Below are positions 14,312-22,676 of a stretch of DNA of 33,358 nucleotides, one piece after another; position 1 is the first letter of the stretch; each line of letters starts with the position of its first letter. Position numbers and translations under genes: made by a program. Under the pieces are notes generated by a model, which worked only from the letters and a program-made list of their open reading frames with translations, made no database searches and had not been told where the DNA came from. The DNA is from Actinomadura kijaniata NBRC 14229 (GTDB lineage: Bacteria > Actinomycetota > Actinomycetes > Streptosporangiales > Streptosporangiaceae): contig NZ_BCQR01000143.1 in assembly GCF_001552175.1 (NCBI RefSeq), positions 1-33,358 on the forward strand, read 5' to 3'.

Positions 14312-14650
14312 TCAGGCGGTCTTGCTGGTGGCCTTCTCGTGGACCTCCCTGGCCTTGACCTTCGCCTTGGTGATCATGTCCTGTACGGCGGGCGACTCCT
14401 CGGCCTTCTTCAGCAGGTCCTCGCCGACCGAGGCGGGGGCGCCGTCCTCCGGCATCACCAGCCAGGCGATCGCGTACAGCGCGATCCCGGCGCCGCCGAA
14501 GAAGGTGAACGCGCCCAGCCCGAGCCGGACGAGGTTGGGGTCGACGCCGAAGTAGCGGCCGACGCCGGCGCACACCCCGGCGATCATCTTGCCGTCGCGG
14601 GTGCGGCGCAGCTTGCGGTCGGTCGGGGCGATGTCCTTGTTCATGTCCAT
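14312..14650 (-). CDS. PspC-domain small membrane protein
   Basis: 112 residues. The PspC domain is clear: KLRRTRDGKMIAGVCAGVGR, YFGVDPNLVRLGLGAFTFFG and ALYAIAWLVMPED, i.e. a short cytosolic lead, one or two membrane helices and the LVMPE exit motif. The C-terminal tail (EDLLKKAEESPAVQDMITKA KVKAREVHEKATS) is charged and helical. PspC proteins relate to membrane-stress sensing (phage-shock response); stand-alone actinomycete forms often serve as membrane regulators. No pspA or two-component genes are adjacent. The start may be this ATG or the ATG two codons on; neither has a good ribosome-binding site. Confidence 0.85.
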   Translation of the reverse strand: MDMNKDIAPTDRKLRRTRDGKMIAGVCAGVGRYFGVDPNLVRLGLGAFTFFGGAGIALYAIAWLVMPEDGAPASVGEDLLKKAEESPAVQDMITKAKVKAREVHEKATSKTA

Positions 14651-14789
14651 GACCCGATGGTGCGCCACGGGGACCGGCGGCCGCATCGGGGAACGGCCCT
14701 GACCCGTCCCTGACCGGACCCCGGACCCGCGGCGGAGGCGGGCCCCGCCGTACCCTGACGGCGGACCCCGGTGGAAGGAAGGACCCCTC

Positions 14790-15941
14790 ATGGACGTGCT
14801 GCGCGTCGATGACCAGCTCACCGACGAGGAACGGATGATCCGCGACACCGTGCGGGCGTTCACGGCCGAGAGGGTCGCGCCGCACGTGGCCGGGTGGTTC
14901 GAGGAGGGGACCTTCCCGGCCCGGGAGCTGGCCCCCGAGCTGGGCAAGCTGGGCCTGCTCGGCATGCATCTGGAGGGGTACGGCTGCGCCGGGGCGAGCG
15001 CGGTCGCCTACGGGGTCGCCTGCCGGGAGCTGGAGGCCGCCGACTCGGGGCTGCGCAGCTTCGTGTCGGTGCAGGGCTCGCTGGCGATGGCCGCGATCCA
15101 CAGGTACGGGTCGGAGGCGCAGAAGAACGAGTGGCTGCCGCGGATGGCGGCGGGCGAGGCGATCGGCTGCTTCGGCCTGACCGAGCCCGACCGCGGCTCC
15201 GACCCCGGCGACATGCGCACCCGGGCCCGCCGCGACGGCTCCGACTGGATCCTGACCGGCGCCAAGATGTGGATCACCAACGGGTCGGTCGCCGACGTCG
15301 CGGTCGTGTGGGCCCGCACCGACGAGGGCGTCCGCGGCTTCCTGGTGCCCGCCGGGACCCCCGGCTTCACGGCCTCCGACATCCACCGGAAGCTGTCGCT
15401 GCGCGCCTCGGTCACCTCCGAACTGGTCCTGGACGACGTCCGCCTGCCCGCCGACGCGGTCCTGCCGGACGTCACCGGCCTGAAGGGCCCGCTGGGCTGC
15501 CTGTCGGAGGCGCGCTACGGCATCCTGTGGGGCGCGGTGGGCGCGGGCCGTTCCTGCTACGAGGCGGCGGTGGAGTACGCGCGGACGCGCGAGCAGTTCG
15601 GCAGGCCGATCGGGGGGTTCCAGCTCACGCAGGAGAAGCTGGCCTGGATGGAGGTCGCCCTCGGCCAGGCCGGGCTGGTGGCGCTGCACGTCGGGCGCCT
15701 GAAGGACGGGTCCGGGGTGACGCCGCAGCAGGTGTCGTTCGGCAAGCTGGCCAACGTCCGCGCCGCGCTGGACGTCGCCCGCCAGGCCCGGACGATCCTC
15801 GGCGCGAACGGCATCACCCTCGAATATCCGGTGCTCCGCCACATGAACAACCTGGAGAGCGTGCTGACCTACGAGGGCACCCAGGAGATCCACACGCTGG
15901 TCCTGGGACAGGCGATCACCGGGATCGCGGCCTACCGCTGA
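14790..15941 (+). CDS. Acyl-CoA dehydrogenase, glutaryl-CoA dehydrogenase-like
   Basis: 383 residues, full length for the family. FAD-dependent alpha,beta-dehydrogenation of an acyl-CoA in the cytosol. Seen: the N-terminal helical domain (LTDEERMIRDTVRAF), the flavin/substrate signature GCFGLTEPDRGSDPGDMRTR, the middle beta-domain (WILTGAKMWITNGSVADV), and TREQFGRPIGGFQLTQEKLA. The catalytic Glu lies in TYEGTQEIHTLVLGQAITG (about E362), the position used by glutaryl-CoA dehydrogenases. LTEPD.GSDPG..RT.A is also the GCDH pattern, so glutaryl-CoA (lysine/tryptophan degradation) is the best guess, with other short acyl-CoAs open. GGAAGGA lies 8 bases before the ATG. No CoA-transferase or electron-transfer flavoprotein gene is nearby. 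Confidence 0.93.
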   Translation: MDVLRVDDQLTDEERMIRDTVRAFTAERVAPHVAGWFEEGTFPARELAPELGKLGLLGMHLEGYGCAGASAVAYGVACRELEAADSGLRSFVSVQGSLAMAAIHRYGSEAQKNEWLPRMAAGEAIGCFGLTEPDRGSDPGDMRTRARRDGSDWILTGAKMWITNGSVADVAVVWARTDEGVRGFLVPAGTPGFTASDIHRKLSLRASVTSELVLDDVRLPADAVLPDVTGLKGPLGCLSEARYGILWGAVGAGRSCYEAAVEYARTREQFGRPIGGFQLTQEKLAWMEVALGQAGLVALHVGRLKDGSGVTPQQVSFGKLANVRAALDVARQARTILGANGITLEYPVLRHMNNLESVLTYEGTQEIHTLVLGQAITGIAAYR

Positions 15942-16144
15942 CCTGGGGGCAGGGCCGGGACGGCGGTCACAAGGTCACAAGGGGAGGGCGCGGCACCCGG
16001 TACCTTGGCAGTGACGGGCACAACGGCGTGCCGACGACCGTGTAGCGATGCTTAAAGTCGGAGTCCACGGTTATTAACTGGACCTCCTCCCACCCCCTGG
16101 GCAGACTCGTTGTCCCAGGTCAAGCGATGAACACAAGGAGCGGC

Positions 16145-17164
16145 ATGAGAATCGGGATCGTCGGGGCCACCGGTCAGGTCGGCGGGGTGGTGCTCAGGAT
16201 CCTCGCCGAGCGTGGGTTCCCGGTGGACGAGCTGCGGCTGTTCGCCTCGGCGCGCTCGGCGGGACGCAGGATCGCCTGGGGCGACGCCGAGGTGACCGTC
16301 GAGGACGCCGCGACCGCCGACTACGCGGGCCTGGACATCGTCGTGTTCTCCGCGGGCAAGACCACCTCCAGGGAGCTGGCCCCCAGGGTGGCCGCCGCCG
16401 GGGCCGTCGTGATCGACAACTCCTCCGGCTGGCGGATGGACCCCGACGTCCCGCTGGTCGTCGCCGAGGTCAACCCGCAGGCCGCCACCCGGCGCCCCAA
16501 GGGCATCATCGCCAACCCGAACTGCACGACCATGGCCGCCATGCCGGTGCTGCGCCCCCTCCACGAGGAGGCCGGGCTGCGGTCCCTGGTCGTCGCGACC
16601 TACCAGGCGGTCTCCGGCAGCGGCCTGTCGGGCGTCGCCGAGCTGCACGAGCAGACCCGCAAGGTCGTCGAGAACGCCGACCGGCTCACCCACGACGGCT
16701 CGGCCGTGGAGTTCCCCTCGCCGCAGGTGTACGCGCGGCCCATCGCGTTCAACGTGCTCCCGATGGCGGGCTCCATCGTGGACGACGGCCTGGCCGAGAC
16801 CGACGAGGAGCAGAAGCTCCGCAACGAGTCCCGCAAGATCCTGGGCATCCCCGACCTGAGGGTGTCGGGCACCTGCGTGCGCGTCCCGGTGTTCACCGGC
16901 CACTCCCTGCAGATCAACGCCGAGTTCGAGCGCCCGCTCTCGCCCGAGCGCGCCAGCGAGCTGCTCAGCAACGCGCCCGGCGTGGTCCTCACCGACATCC
17001 CGACCCCGCTCCAGGCGGCCGGCCAGGACCCCACCTACGTGGGCCGCATCCGCCGCGACGAGACCCGCGAGAACGGCCTGGCCCTGTTCGCCTCCGGCGA
17101 CAACCTCCGCAAGGGCGCGGCCCTCAACGCGGTCCAGATCGCCGAGCTGGTCGCCGCCGAGTAG
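16145..17164 (+). CDS. asd: Aspartate-semialdehyde dehydrogenase
   Basis: 339 residues, normal length. Catalyses NADPH-dependent reduction of aspartyl phosphate to aspartate semialdehyde, the branch point to lysine, diaminopimelate, threonine and methionine. Seen: N-terminal Rossmann motif GIVGATGQVGGVVLRIL, phosphate-binding FSAGKTTSRE, DNSSGWRMDPDVPLVVAEVN, active-site Cys in ANPNCTTM (about C127), catalytic His in RVPVFTGHS (about H253) with the preceding Arg, and the C-terminal GDNLRKGAALN. The ATG with AAGGAG 4 bases upstream is chosen; an ATG 18 bases earlier is less well placed. The 200-base upstream gap contains an imperfect dyad (GTCCA...TGGAC, about 16070-16084). Unusually for actinomycetes, no aspartokinase gene precedes it. 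Confidence 0.96.
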   Translation: MRIGIVGATGQVGGVVLRILAERGFPVDELRLFASARSAGRRIAWGDAEVTVEDAATADYAGLDIVVFSAGKTTSRELAPRVAAAGAVVIDNSSGWRMDPDVPLVVAEVNPQAATRRPKGIIANPNCTTMAAMPVLRPLHEEAGLRSLVVATYQAVSGSGLSGVAELHEQTRKVVENADRLTHDGSAVEFPSPQVYARPIAFNVLPMAGSIVDDGLAETDEEQKLRNESRKILGIPDLRVSGTCVRVPVFTGHSLQINAEFERPLSPERASELLSNAPGVVLTDIPTPLQAAGQDPTYVGRIRRDETRENGLALFASGDNLRKGAALNAVQIAELVAAE

Positions 17165-17174
17165 CCGGCCCTCC

Positions 17175-17663
17175 TCAGCGCGTCGCCCCGGCCCCCGGGG
17201 CGACGCGCCAGCCGGGCAGGTCCACGAAGTGGACGTCGTAGCGTTCCTGCTCGGGCAGCAGCGACTCGAACGAGGCCTCGCCCCGGCTGATCGCCGCCAG
17301 CCGTTCGAAGTAGCCGAACCGCTCGATCCCCGGGCTCAGCACCGCGAACACCTCCGCGGTGCGGCCCGGCGCGGCCCCGAACGCGTGCGGCATGCCCGGC
17401 GGCACCACCACCAGCCCGCCCGCGCCGACCTCGACCACCCGGTCCCCGAGCCGGAACACCATCACCCCGTCGAGCACGTGGAACAGCTCCGTGGAGCGCA
17501 GGTGCCGGTGCGGCCGGGCCCCGTCGGCCCCCTCGCCCATGGTGAGCCGGTTGGCGCTGACCGCGCCCCCGTCGGCGAGCAGCTCGAACGCCCCGCCGTG
17601 CGCCAGCGGCGCCGTGGCGGCCTCCCCGGGAAGCACCACCACGGCATCCTCCGAAACGGACAT
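17175..17663 (-). CDS. Cupin-domain protein
   Basis: 162 residues. Double-stranded beta-helix with both cupin motifs: motif 1 around RPHRHLRSTELFHVLDGVMV (HxH...E) and motif 2 around VVVPPGMPHAFGA (P...H). The metal-ligand His/Glu set is therefore complete. No signal peptide. Such single-domain cupins act as dioxygenases, isomerases or small-molecule binding proteins; the substrate cannot be read from sequence. GGAGGG lies 8 bases before the ATG. It is divergent from a LysR-family gene and probably its target. It converges with asd, with 10 bases between stops. Confidence 0.88.
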   Translation of the reverse strand: MSVSEDAVVVLPGEAATAPLAHGGAFELLADGGAVSANRLTMGEGADGARPHRHLRSTELFHVLDGVMVFRLGDRVVEVGAGGLVVVPPGMPHAFGAAPGRTAEVFAVLSPGIERFGYFERLAAISRGEASFESLLPEQERYDVHFVDLPGWRVAPGAGATR

Positions 17664-17737
17664 CGCACATCCCTCCTTCGGTCTCCATTCCACGCGGGGA
17701 ACAGGCGGGGAGCCAGTGGCGGTTGCCGAAGACAGTG

Positions 17738-17752
17738 ATCTCCGATCGAGAT
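17738..17752. promoter_or_regulatory. LysR-type T-N11-A box
   Basis: ATCTC-CGATC-GAGAT is a perfect 15-base dyad with the T-N11-A spacing (T17739, A17751) typical of LysR recognition sites. It lies 75 bases before the cupin start and 14 bases before the preferred LysR start, as expected for autorepression plus activation of the divergent gene. Confidence 0.65.
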
Positions 17753-17765
17753 GGACGGGCCGCCC

Positions 17766-18659
17766 ATGGAGCTGCGCCAGCTGGAGTACTTCGCGGCCGT
17801 CGCCGACGAGGGCGGCTTCGGCCGGGCCGCCGAGCGGCTCGGCATCGTCCAGTCCGCCGTCAGCCAGCAGGTCCGCCGGCTGGAACGGGAGCTGGGCGTG
17901 CGGCTGTTCGACCGCTCGACCCGGCATGTCCGGCTCACCGGCGACGGTGAACGCCTCCTCACCGACGCCCGCGCCGTGCTGGCGGCGGCCGGGCGCCTCC
18001 ACCGGACCGCCGCCGAGCTGGCCGCCGGCGACCAGGGCGTGCTGCGTCTCGGCGTGGTGCGCGGCCCCGGCGACCGCCTCTACCGGACGCTCGACGCCCT
18101 GGCGGAGATCGCGCCCCGGCTCCAGGTCCGGCTGGTGCGCCTGCCGCCCGCCGAACGCGTCGCGGCCGTGCGCACCGGCGAGCTGGATGCGGCCCTGGTG
18201 CGCGCCCGCCCGGAGGCCCCCGGCCTCGAACTGCTGCCCGTCTGGGACGATCCGCTGCTGGTGGCGCTCCCCGCCGGCCATCCCCGGGCCGCCGGGTCCC
18301 GGCCGACGCTCGCCGACCTCGCGCACCTGCCGCTGCGCCTCGCGCCCCGCGCGGCGAACCCGCCGTTCCACGACCTGGTGACGGGCGCGTTCCGGCGGGC
18401 CGGGCTGGAGCCGACGCCGGGCCCGCCCTTCCGCGGCCTCCAGGAGACCCTCACCGAGATCGCCGCGGGCCCGCCGTCCTGGACGGTGTTCTACGAGGCC
18501 GCCCCGGTCCCGGCGCCGTCCCGGGTGGCCGTCCGCCCCCTGGCGGAGCCGCGCCTGACGACGTTCCTGGCGGTGCGGCCGGACCCGCCCGCGCCGCCGA
18601 TCCGGCACCTGCTGGCGGCGTTCAGGGCGTGCGCGCCGGCCGGGTCGTCCGGAAGGTGA
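17766..18659 (+). CDS. LysR-family transcriptional regulator (cupin-linked)
   Basis: 297 residues. N-terminal HTH is canonical: MELRQLEYFAAVADEGGFGR, AAERLGIVQSAVSQQVRRLE and RELGVRLFDRSTRHVRLTGDG. The effector domain (about 90-290) has the two-lobe LysR pattern (LRLGVVRGPGDRLYRTL, LDAALVRARPEAPGLELLPV, LVALPAGHPRA). The preferred start is the ATG giving MELRQLEYF; an ATG 15 bases earlier lies inside the T-N11-A dyad. It probably controls the divergent cupin gene. Its last 38 bases overlap the 3' end of the methyltransferase pseudogene on the other strand. Confidence 0.93.
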   Translation: MELRQLEYFAAVADEGGFGRAAERLGIVQSAVSQQVRRLERELGVRLFDRSTRHVRLTGDGERLLTDARAVLAAAGRLHRTAAELAAGDQGVLRLGVVRGPGDRLYRTLDALAEIAPRLQVRLVRLPPAERVAAVRTGELDAALVRARPEAPGLELLPVWDDPLLVALPAGHPRAAGSRPTLADLAHLPLRLAPRAANPPFHDLVTGAFRRAGLEPTPGPPFRGLQETLTEIAAGPPSWTVFYEAAPVPAPSRVAVRPLAEPRLTTFLAVRPDPPAPPIRHLLAAFRACAPAGSSGR

Positions 18660-18957
18660 AGCAGTCGACGGTCCAGCCGTCCCGGGCGAGGCCGCGGCGG
18701 GCGGCGGTCCGCGTCCGGGAGCCCGCCTCCCGCGCTGGCCATCGCGGGTAGGGCAGGTCGCCCGAGGTCCCGAAGAAGATCAGCATCCGGCCCGCCGGGG
18801 CGGACCTCCGCCAGGACGGCCTCGCCGGGCAGGTGGGACACGGCACCACCGGGGTCAGGCCCAGGTGGTCGAAGGTGCGGTCGGAACGGGTCCCTTCCTC
18901 GGCGAGGGCCCGTTCGTGCCGGCGGCGGATCCGCTCGGCGTGCTCGGGGGAGATCAT
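18622..18957 (-). pseudogene. Internally deleted SAM-dependent methyltransferase
   Basis: The N-terminal piece MISPEHAERIRRRHERALAE then TFDHLGLTPVVP and, in a shifted frame, SHLPGEAVLAEVRPGG match the start of class I methyltransferases (usually ...LLGEAVLAEVRPG.RVLDMGTGSG). The C-terminal piece GRMLIFFGTSGDLPYPRW then GLARDGWTVDCFTFRTT matches their end. The central ~130 residues, including the SAM-binding DMGTGSG motif and the catalytic DPPF/NPPY region, are missing. The frame is lost between VVP and PAG and regained afterwards, so about 111 codons remain formally open. No ribosome-binding site before the ATG. The reading is by family memory; the exact subfamily is uncertain. Confidence 0.7.
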
Positions 18958-19028
18958 CGGCCGGTGGCCGTCCGGTTCCCTGACAGGACTCTGGGCGCCG
19001 GTTCCCGCGGGACCCGGGTGGAACGGCT

Positions 19029-19063
19029 CAGGGCCGCCGGACCGGATCGGTCCGACGGCCCTG
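19029..19063 (-). terminator. Terminator of the DUF4097-ABC operon
   Basis: 15-base arms CAGGGCCGCCGGACC (19029-19043) and GGTCCGACGGCCCTG (19049-19063), one mismatch, 5-base loop, 17 bases past the permease stop codon on the minus strand. Confidence 0.7.
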
Positions 19064-19079
19064 TTCGACCGGTTCATGG

Positions 19080-19849
19080 TCACGCCTTGTTGAAGGTGTT
19101 CTTGGCCCAGAGGTAGGAGACGGCGCCGATGCCGACGCACCAGGCGGTGGCGATGGCGGCGCTGTCGCCGATCGGGGTGCCGAGCAGGAGGCCGCGGACG
19201 GTCTCCATGATCGGGGTGAAGGGCTGGTACTCGGCGAACCAGCGCAGGACGGCGGGCATGGAGTCGGTGGGGACGAAGCCGCTGCCGAGGAAGGGCAGGA
19301 AGACCAGGGGCATCGGGGCGTTGCTGGCGGCCTCGGGGGTCGGGGACCTCAGGCCGAGGGCGACCGCCAGCCAGGTGACGGCCACGACGAACAGGGTGAG
19401 CATCCCGGCGGCGGCCAGCCATTCGACGGCGGTGGCGTTGGGGCGGAAGCCGATGGCCAGCGCGATGCCGACGACGAAGGCGAGGCTGAGCAGCTGCTGG
19501 ACGACGCTGCCGACGACGTGGCCGGTCAGGACCGACGCCCGGGAGATCCGCATGGTGCGGAAGCGGGCGATGACGCCCTCGGTCATGTCGGTGGCGACCA
19601 TGACGGCGGTTCCGGTCGCGGCGGTGGCGGCGGCCATGAGCAGGATGCCGGGGACGACGTAGTTGACGTAGGTGCCGCGGCCGCCGCCGAGCCCGTTGCC
19701 GAGGGTGCCGCCGAAGACGTAGACGAACAGCAGCAGGATGATGACGGGCGTGATGACCAGCTGCACGGTCATGGACGGGTAGCGGAGCAGGCGCTTGAGC
19801 TGGCGGCGGGTCATGGTGGCCGAGTCGCGCGCGGCCAGGGCGAGGGTGC

Positions 19850-19853
<4 letters not shown>
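19080..19853 (-). CDS. ABC-2 type transporter permease (DrrB-like)
   Basis: 257 residues with six hydrophobic segments and the ABC-2 family layout. Cytosolic N-terminus ARDSATMTRRQLKRLLRYPS, helix 1 VQLVITPVIILLLFVYVFGG, the GTYVNYVVPGILLM segment, the amphipathic TDMTEGVIARFRTMRISRAS coupling region, and a final WCVGIGAVSYLWAKNTF helix. This is the permease half of daunorubicin-resistance-type (DrrAB) exporters and works as a dimer with the adjacent ATPase. Its ATG overlaps the ATPase stop (ATGA), so translation is coupled. Export substrate unknown. A hairpin terminator follows, ending the three-gene operon. Confidence 0.93.
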
Positions 19854-20800
<947 letters not shown>

Positions 20801-20811
20801 GGGGGTGATCC

Positions 20812-21474
20812 TCAGAGGCTGCGGGCGGCGATGTCGCCGGTGGAGGTGGTGGCGCGGATGTCGAGTTCGGTGGTGCCGTCGTTGCGGAGGGCGTTGCTGA
20901 CGCGGCCGTGGGAGGTGTGGGCGTCCAGGGCGGCCGAGACGCCGGTGGCGGCGGCGACCGAGATGTCGCCGGACTGGGTGCTCAGCACGACCGTGCCGCC
21001 CGTGGCCTCGGCGATCCGGATGTCGCCCCGCTGGGTGCTGATCTCCGCGGGGCCGTTCAACCGACCGACCTCGACGTCGCCGTCGATCGCGGTGAGGCGG
21101 ACGCTCGCGGCCTCGTCGATCTTGATCTGGTGGTAGGCGCCGTCGAAGGCGAGGTCGCCGAGGCGGCCGACGACCCGCAGCTCGGTGCTGGCCGCCTTGG
21201 CCTCGACCTGGGAACCGGCGGGTAGCTGGACCGTCACCTCGACGGAGCCGGACGGGCCGAAGAACTGCTTGCCGCCCGGGGCCGTGATCCGCAGGACGCC
21301 GTCGCCGTACTCGACCGTGGTCTGCTCCGCCGCCTTCACGTCGCGGCCCTTCGAGGCGTTCGCGGGCCGGACCTCGACCGCGGTGTCGGCCCGGTCGGCG
21401 GCGATGAGCTGGACGCGTCCGGCGGGGATCTCCAGGGCGGCGGTGATCGGGGCGGGGGTGTCGAACTTCTGCAT
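20812..21474 (-). CDS. DUF4097-family beta-helix-like protein, first gene of the ABC operon
   Basis: 220 residues, no signal peptide and no membrane helix, so cytosolic by prediction. After an N-terminal segment (MQKFDTPAPITAALEIPAGR) it consists of short beta-strand repeats of DUF4097 type: STELRVVGRLGDLAFDGAYH, ASVRLTAIDGDVEVGRLNGP, AEISTQRGDIRIAEATGG, TVVLSTQSGDISVAAATG and HGRVSNAL. The repeating GDI/GDV turns suggest a right-handed beta-helix. DUF4097 proteins often accompany ABC exporters or LiaF-like stress systems, but the mechanism is not known to me. CAGGAG is 6 bases before the ATG. It is the first gene of the operon, with a good promoter and a repeat array upstream. Confidence 0.88.
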   Translation of the reverse strand: MQKFDTPAPITAALEIPAGRVQLIAADRADTAVEVRPANASKGRDVKAAEQTTVEYGDGVLRITAPGGKQFFGPSGSVEVTVQLPAGSQVEAKAASTELRVVGRLGDLAFDGAYHQIKIDEAASVRLTAIDGDVEVGRLNGPAEISTQRGDIRIAEATGGTVVLSTQSGDISVAAATGVSAALDAHTSHGRVSNALRNDGTTELDIRATTSTGDIAARSL

Positions 21475-21510
21475 CGTGGGCTCCTGCGCTCGTCGTTTCT
21501 GACATTGGAA

Positions 21511-21539
21511 AAGCTACGTTGCTTTGACGGATTCAGCAA
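21511..21539 (-). promoter_or_regulatory. Promoter of the DUF4097-ABC operon
   Basis: On the minus strand TTGCTG (21539-21534), a 17-base spacer and TAGCTT (21516-21511), 37 bases before the DUF4097 ATG. One GCAAC half-site overlaps the -35 and one GTTGC half-site adjoins the -10, the layout of a repressed promoter. Confidence 0.6.
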
Positions 21540-21638
21540 CATCCTCGTTGCTTGCAAACATTGTTTACGCAGGTAGATGCAGGATAATCGTTGCATGGGG
21601 GCTTGAAAAGTAACGCAACAGGGAACCCGTTTCGTTGC
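21518..21638. repeat. GTTGC/GCAAC repeat array (putative operators)
   Basis: Six copies of one pentamer in 121 bases: GTTGC at 21518, 21547, 21590 and 21634, GCAAC at 21536 and 21615. Four of them read CGTTGC. They form opposed pairs (GCAAC-N6-GTTGC at 21536-21551; GCAAC-N14-GTTGC at 21615-21638). The array covers both divergent promoters, so it is the likely binding region of the adjacent regulator. Confidence 0.6.
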
Positions 21639-21664
21639 ACTGGAATGCCGGTGAACGCTATGCT
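21635..21664 (+). promoter_or_regulatory. Promoter of the HTH-MarR fusion regulator
   Basis: TTGCAC (21635-21640), an 18-base spacer and TATGCT (21659-21664), 38 bases before the ATG. The -35 overlaps the last GTTGC half-site, suggesting autoregulation. Confidence 0.6.
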
Positions 21665-21702
21665 GGCGCCGTCAGGGACGCCGGGACGACAAGGAGACCG
21701 CG

Positions 21703-22458
21703 ATGCCGGGAGGCAGGCTCACCCAGCAGGACCGCCAGCAGATCGCGCTGGGGCTGGCCGACGGCCTGGCCTACGCCGAGATCGCCCGGCGTCTGGGCCG
21801 TCCGACCTCGACGATCACGCGTGAGGTGATGCGCAACGGCGGCCCCACCGGCTACCGGCCCGACCTGGCCCACCGCGCCGCCGAACGCCGTGTCCACCGG
21901 CGCAGGCCCGCCGCCTCCCGAGGGGCGGAGTCGGTCCCCCAGCCGCACGGACGCGACCCCGAGGCCGTCCTGGAGTTCGAGGAGGCGTTCACCACCGTCT
22001 TCATGGCCTCGGGCATGCCCAAGATGATGGCCCGGGTGCTGGTCTGCCTCTACACCACCGACTCCGGCAGCCTCACCTCCTCCGAACTCGTCCAGCGCCT
22101 CCAGGTCAGCCCGGCGTCGGTCTCCAAGGCGATCGCGTTCCTGGAGGAGCAGGGCATGGTCCGCCGGGAACGCGACGAACGCCGCCGCGACCGCTACAGC
22201 GTCGACGAGGACGTCTGGTACCAGTCGATGGTCGCCAACGCCCGGGCCTTGGTCCGGGTCGTCGAGACCGCGCGCCAGGGCGTCACCGTCCTCGGCCCCC
22301 GCACCCCCGCCGGCGCCCGCCTGGAAGGCGCCGCCCGCTTCCTGGACTTTGTCAGCGAGAGCGCCGCCCGCGCCGCCGAGCAGGCCCGCGAGATCCTCTA
22401 CACCAGGCCCGAGACCGACCCTGACGGCACCGCCGGGCCGGGCCCGGACCACCGGTAG
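21703..22458 (+). CDS. Transcriptional regulator: IS30-type HTH fused to a MarR/GbsR-like winged helix
   Basis: 251 residues. Residues 1-62 (RLTQQDRQQIALGLADGLAY, AEIARRLGRPTSTITREVMR, NGGPTGYRPDLAHRAAERR) are the N-terminal DNA-binding HTH of IS30-family transposases, including the STITREVxRNGG signature; no transposase catalytic domain follows. After an Arg/Pro-rich linker (about 63-85), residues 90-170 form a winged helix of GbsR/MarR type (SSELVQRLQVSPASVSKAIA, FLEEQGMVRRERDERRRDRY). The C-terminal ~80 residues are helical (dimer or effector part). AAGGAGACC precedes the ATG by 7 bases. It diverges from the DUF4097-ABC operon across six GTTGC/GCAAC repeats and is probably its repressor; two DNA-binding units in one chain could explain the multiple half-sites. 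Confidence 0.88.
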   Translation: MPGGRLTQQDRQQIALGLADGLAYAEIARRLGRPTSTITREVMRNGGPTGYRPDLAHRAAERRVHRRRPAASRGAESVPQPHGRDPEAVLEFEEAFTTVFMASGMPKMMARVLVCLYTTDSGSLTSSELVQRLQVSPASVSKAIAFLEEQGMVRRERDERRRDRYSVDEDVWYQSMVANARALVRVVETARQGVTVLGPRTPAGARLEGAARFLDFVSESAARAAEQAREILYTRPETDPDGTAGPGPDHR

Positions 22459-22645
22459 ACGGCCGTCCCGGGAGGGCGCGGCCCAGGAGCGTTCCGAAGC
22501 GGGTCGGCCCGCGAGCTGATCGCGAAGCGACGCCGCGCGGCGATGGGAGCAGGGTCCCGGTCCGGGGGAGGGAGGGTCGGTCGTGGGAGGGACTCCGGTC
22601 AGCCCCGCAGGGGACGAGACGCGGGCGCGGACGCGGCAGGCTCTG

Positions 22646-22671
22646 CTCTCGGAAATCCGTTCTCCGAGAGG
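22646..22671 (+). promoter_or_regulatory. Stem-loop that includes the ribosome-binding site of the hydrolase gene
   Basis: CTCTCGGA (22646-22653) pairs with TCCGAGAG (22663-22670) around a 9-base loop. GAGAGG, the only ribosome-binding site for the ATG at 22677, lies in the right arm. Translation could depend on opening this stem. Confidence 0.4.
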
Positions 22672-22676
22672 TAGCG

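Noticed and set aside
21703..21888. IS30 transposase
   Set aside because: Only the HTH is transposase-like; the DDE catalytic domain is absent and a MarR-like domain follows in frame, with clean start and promoter.
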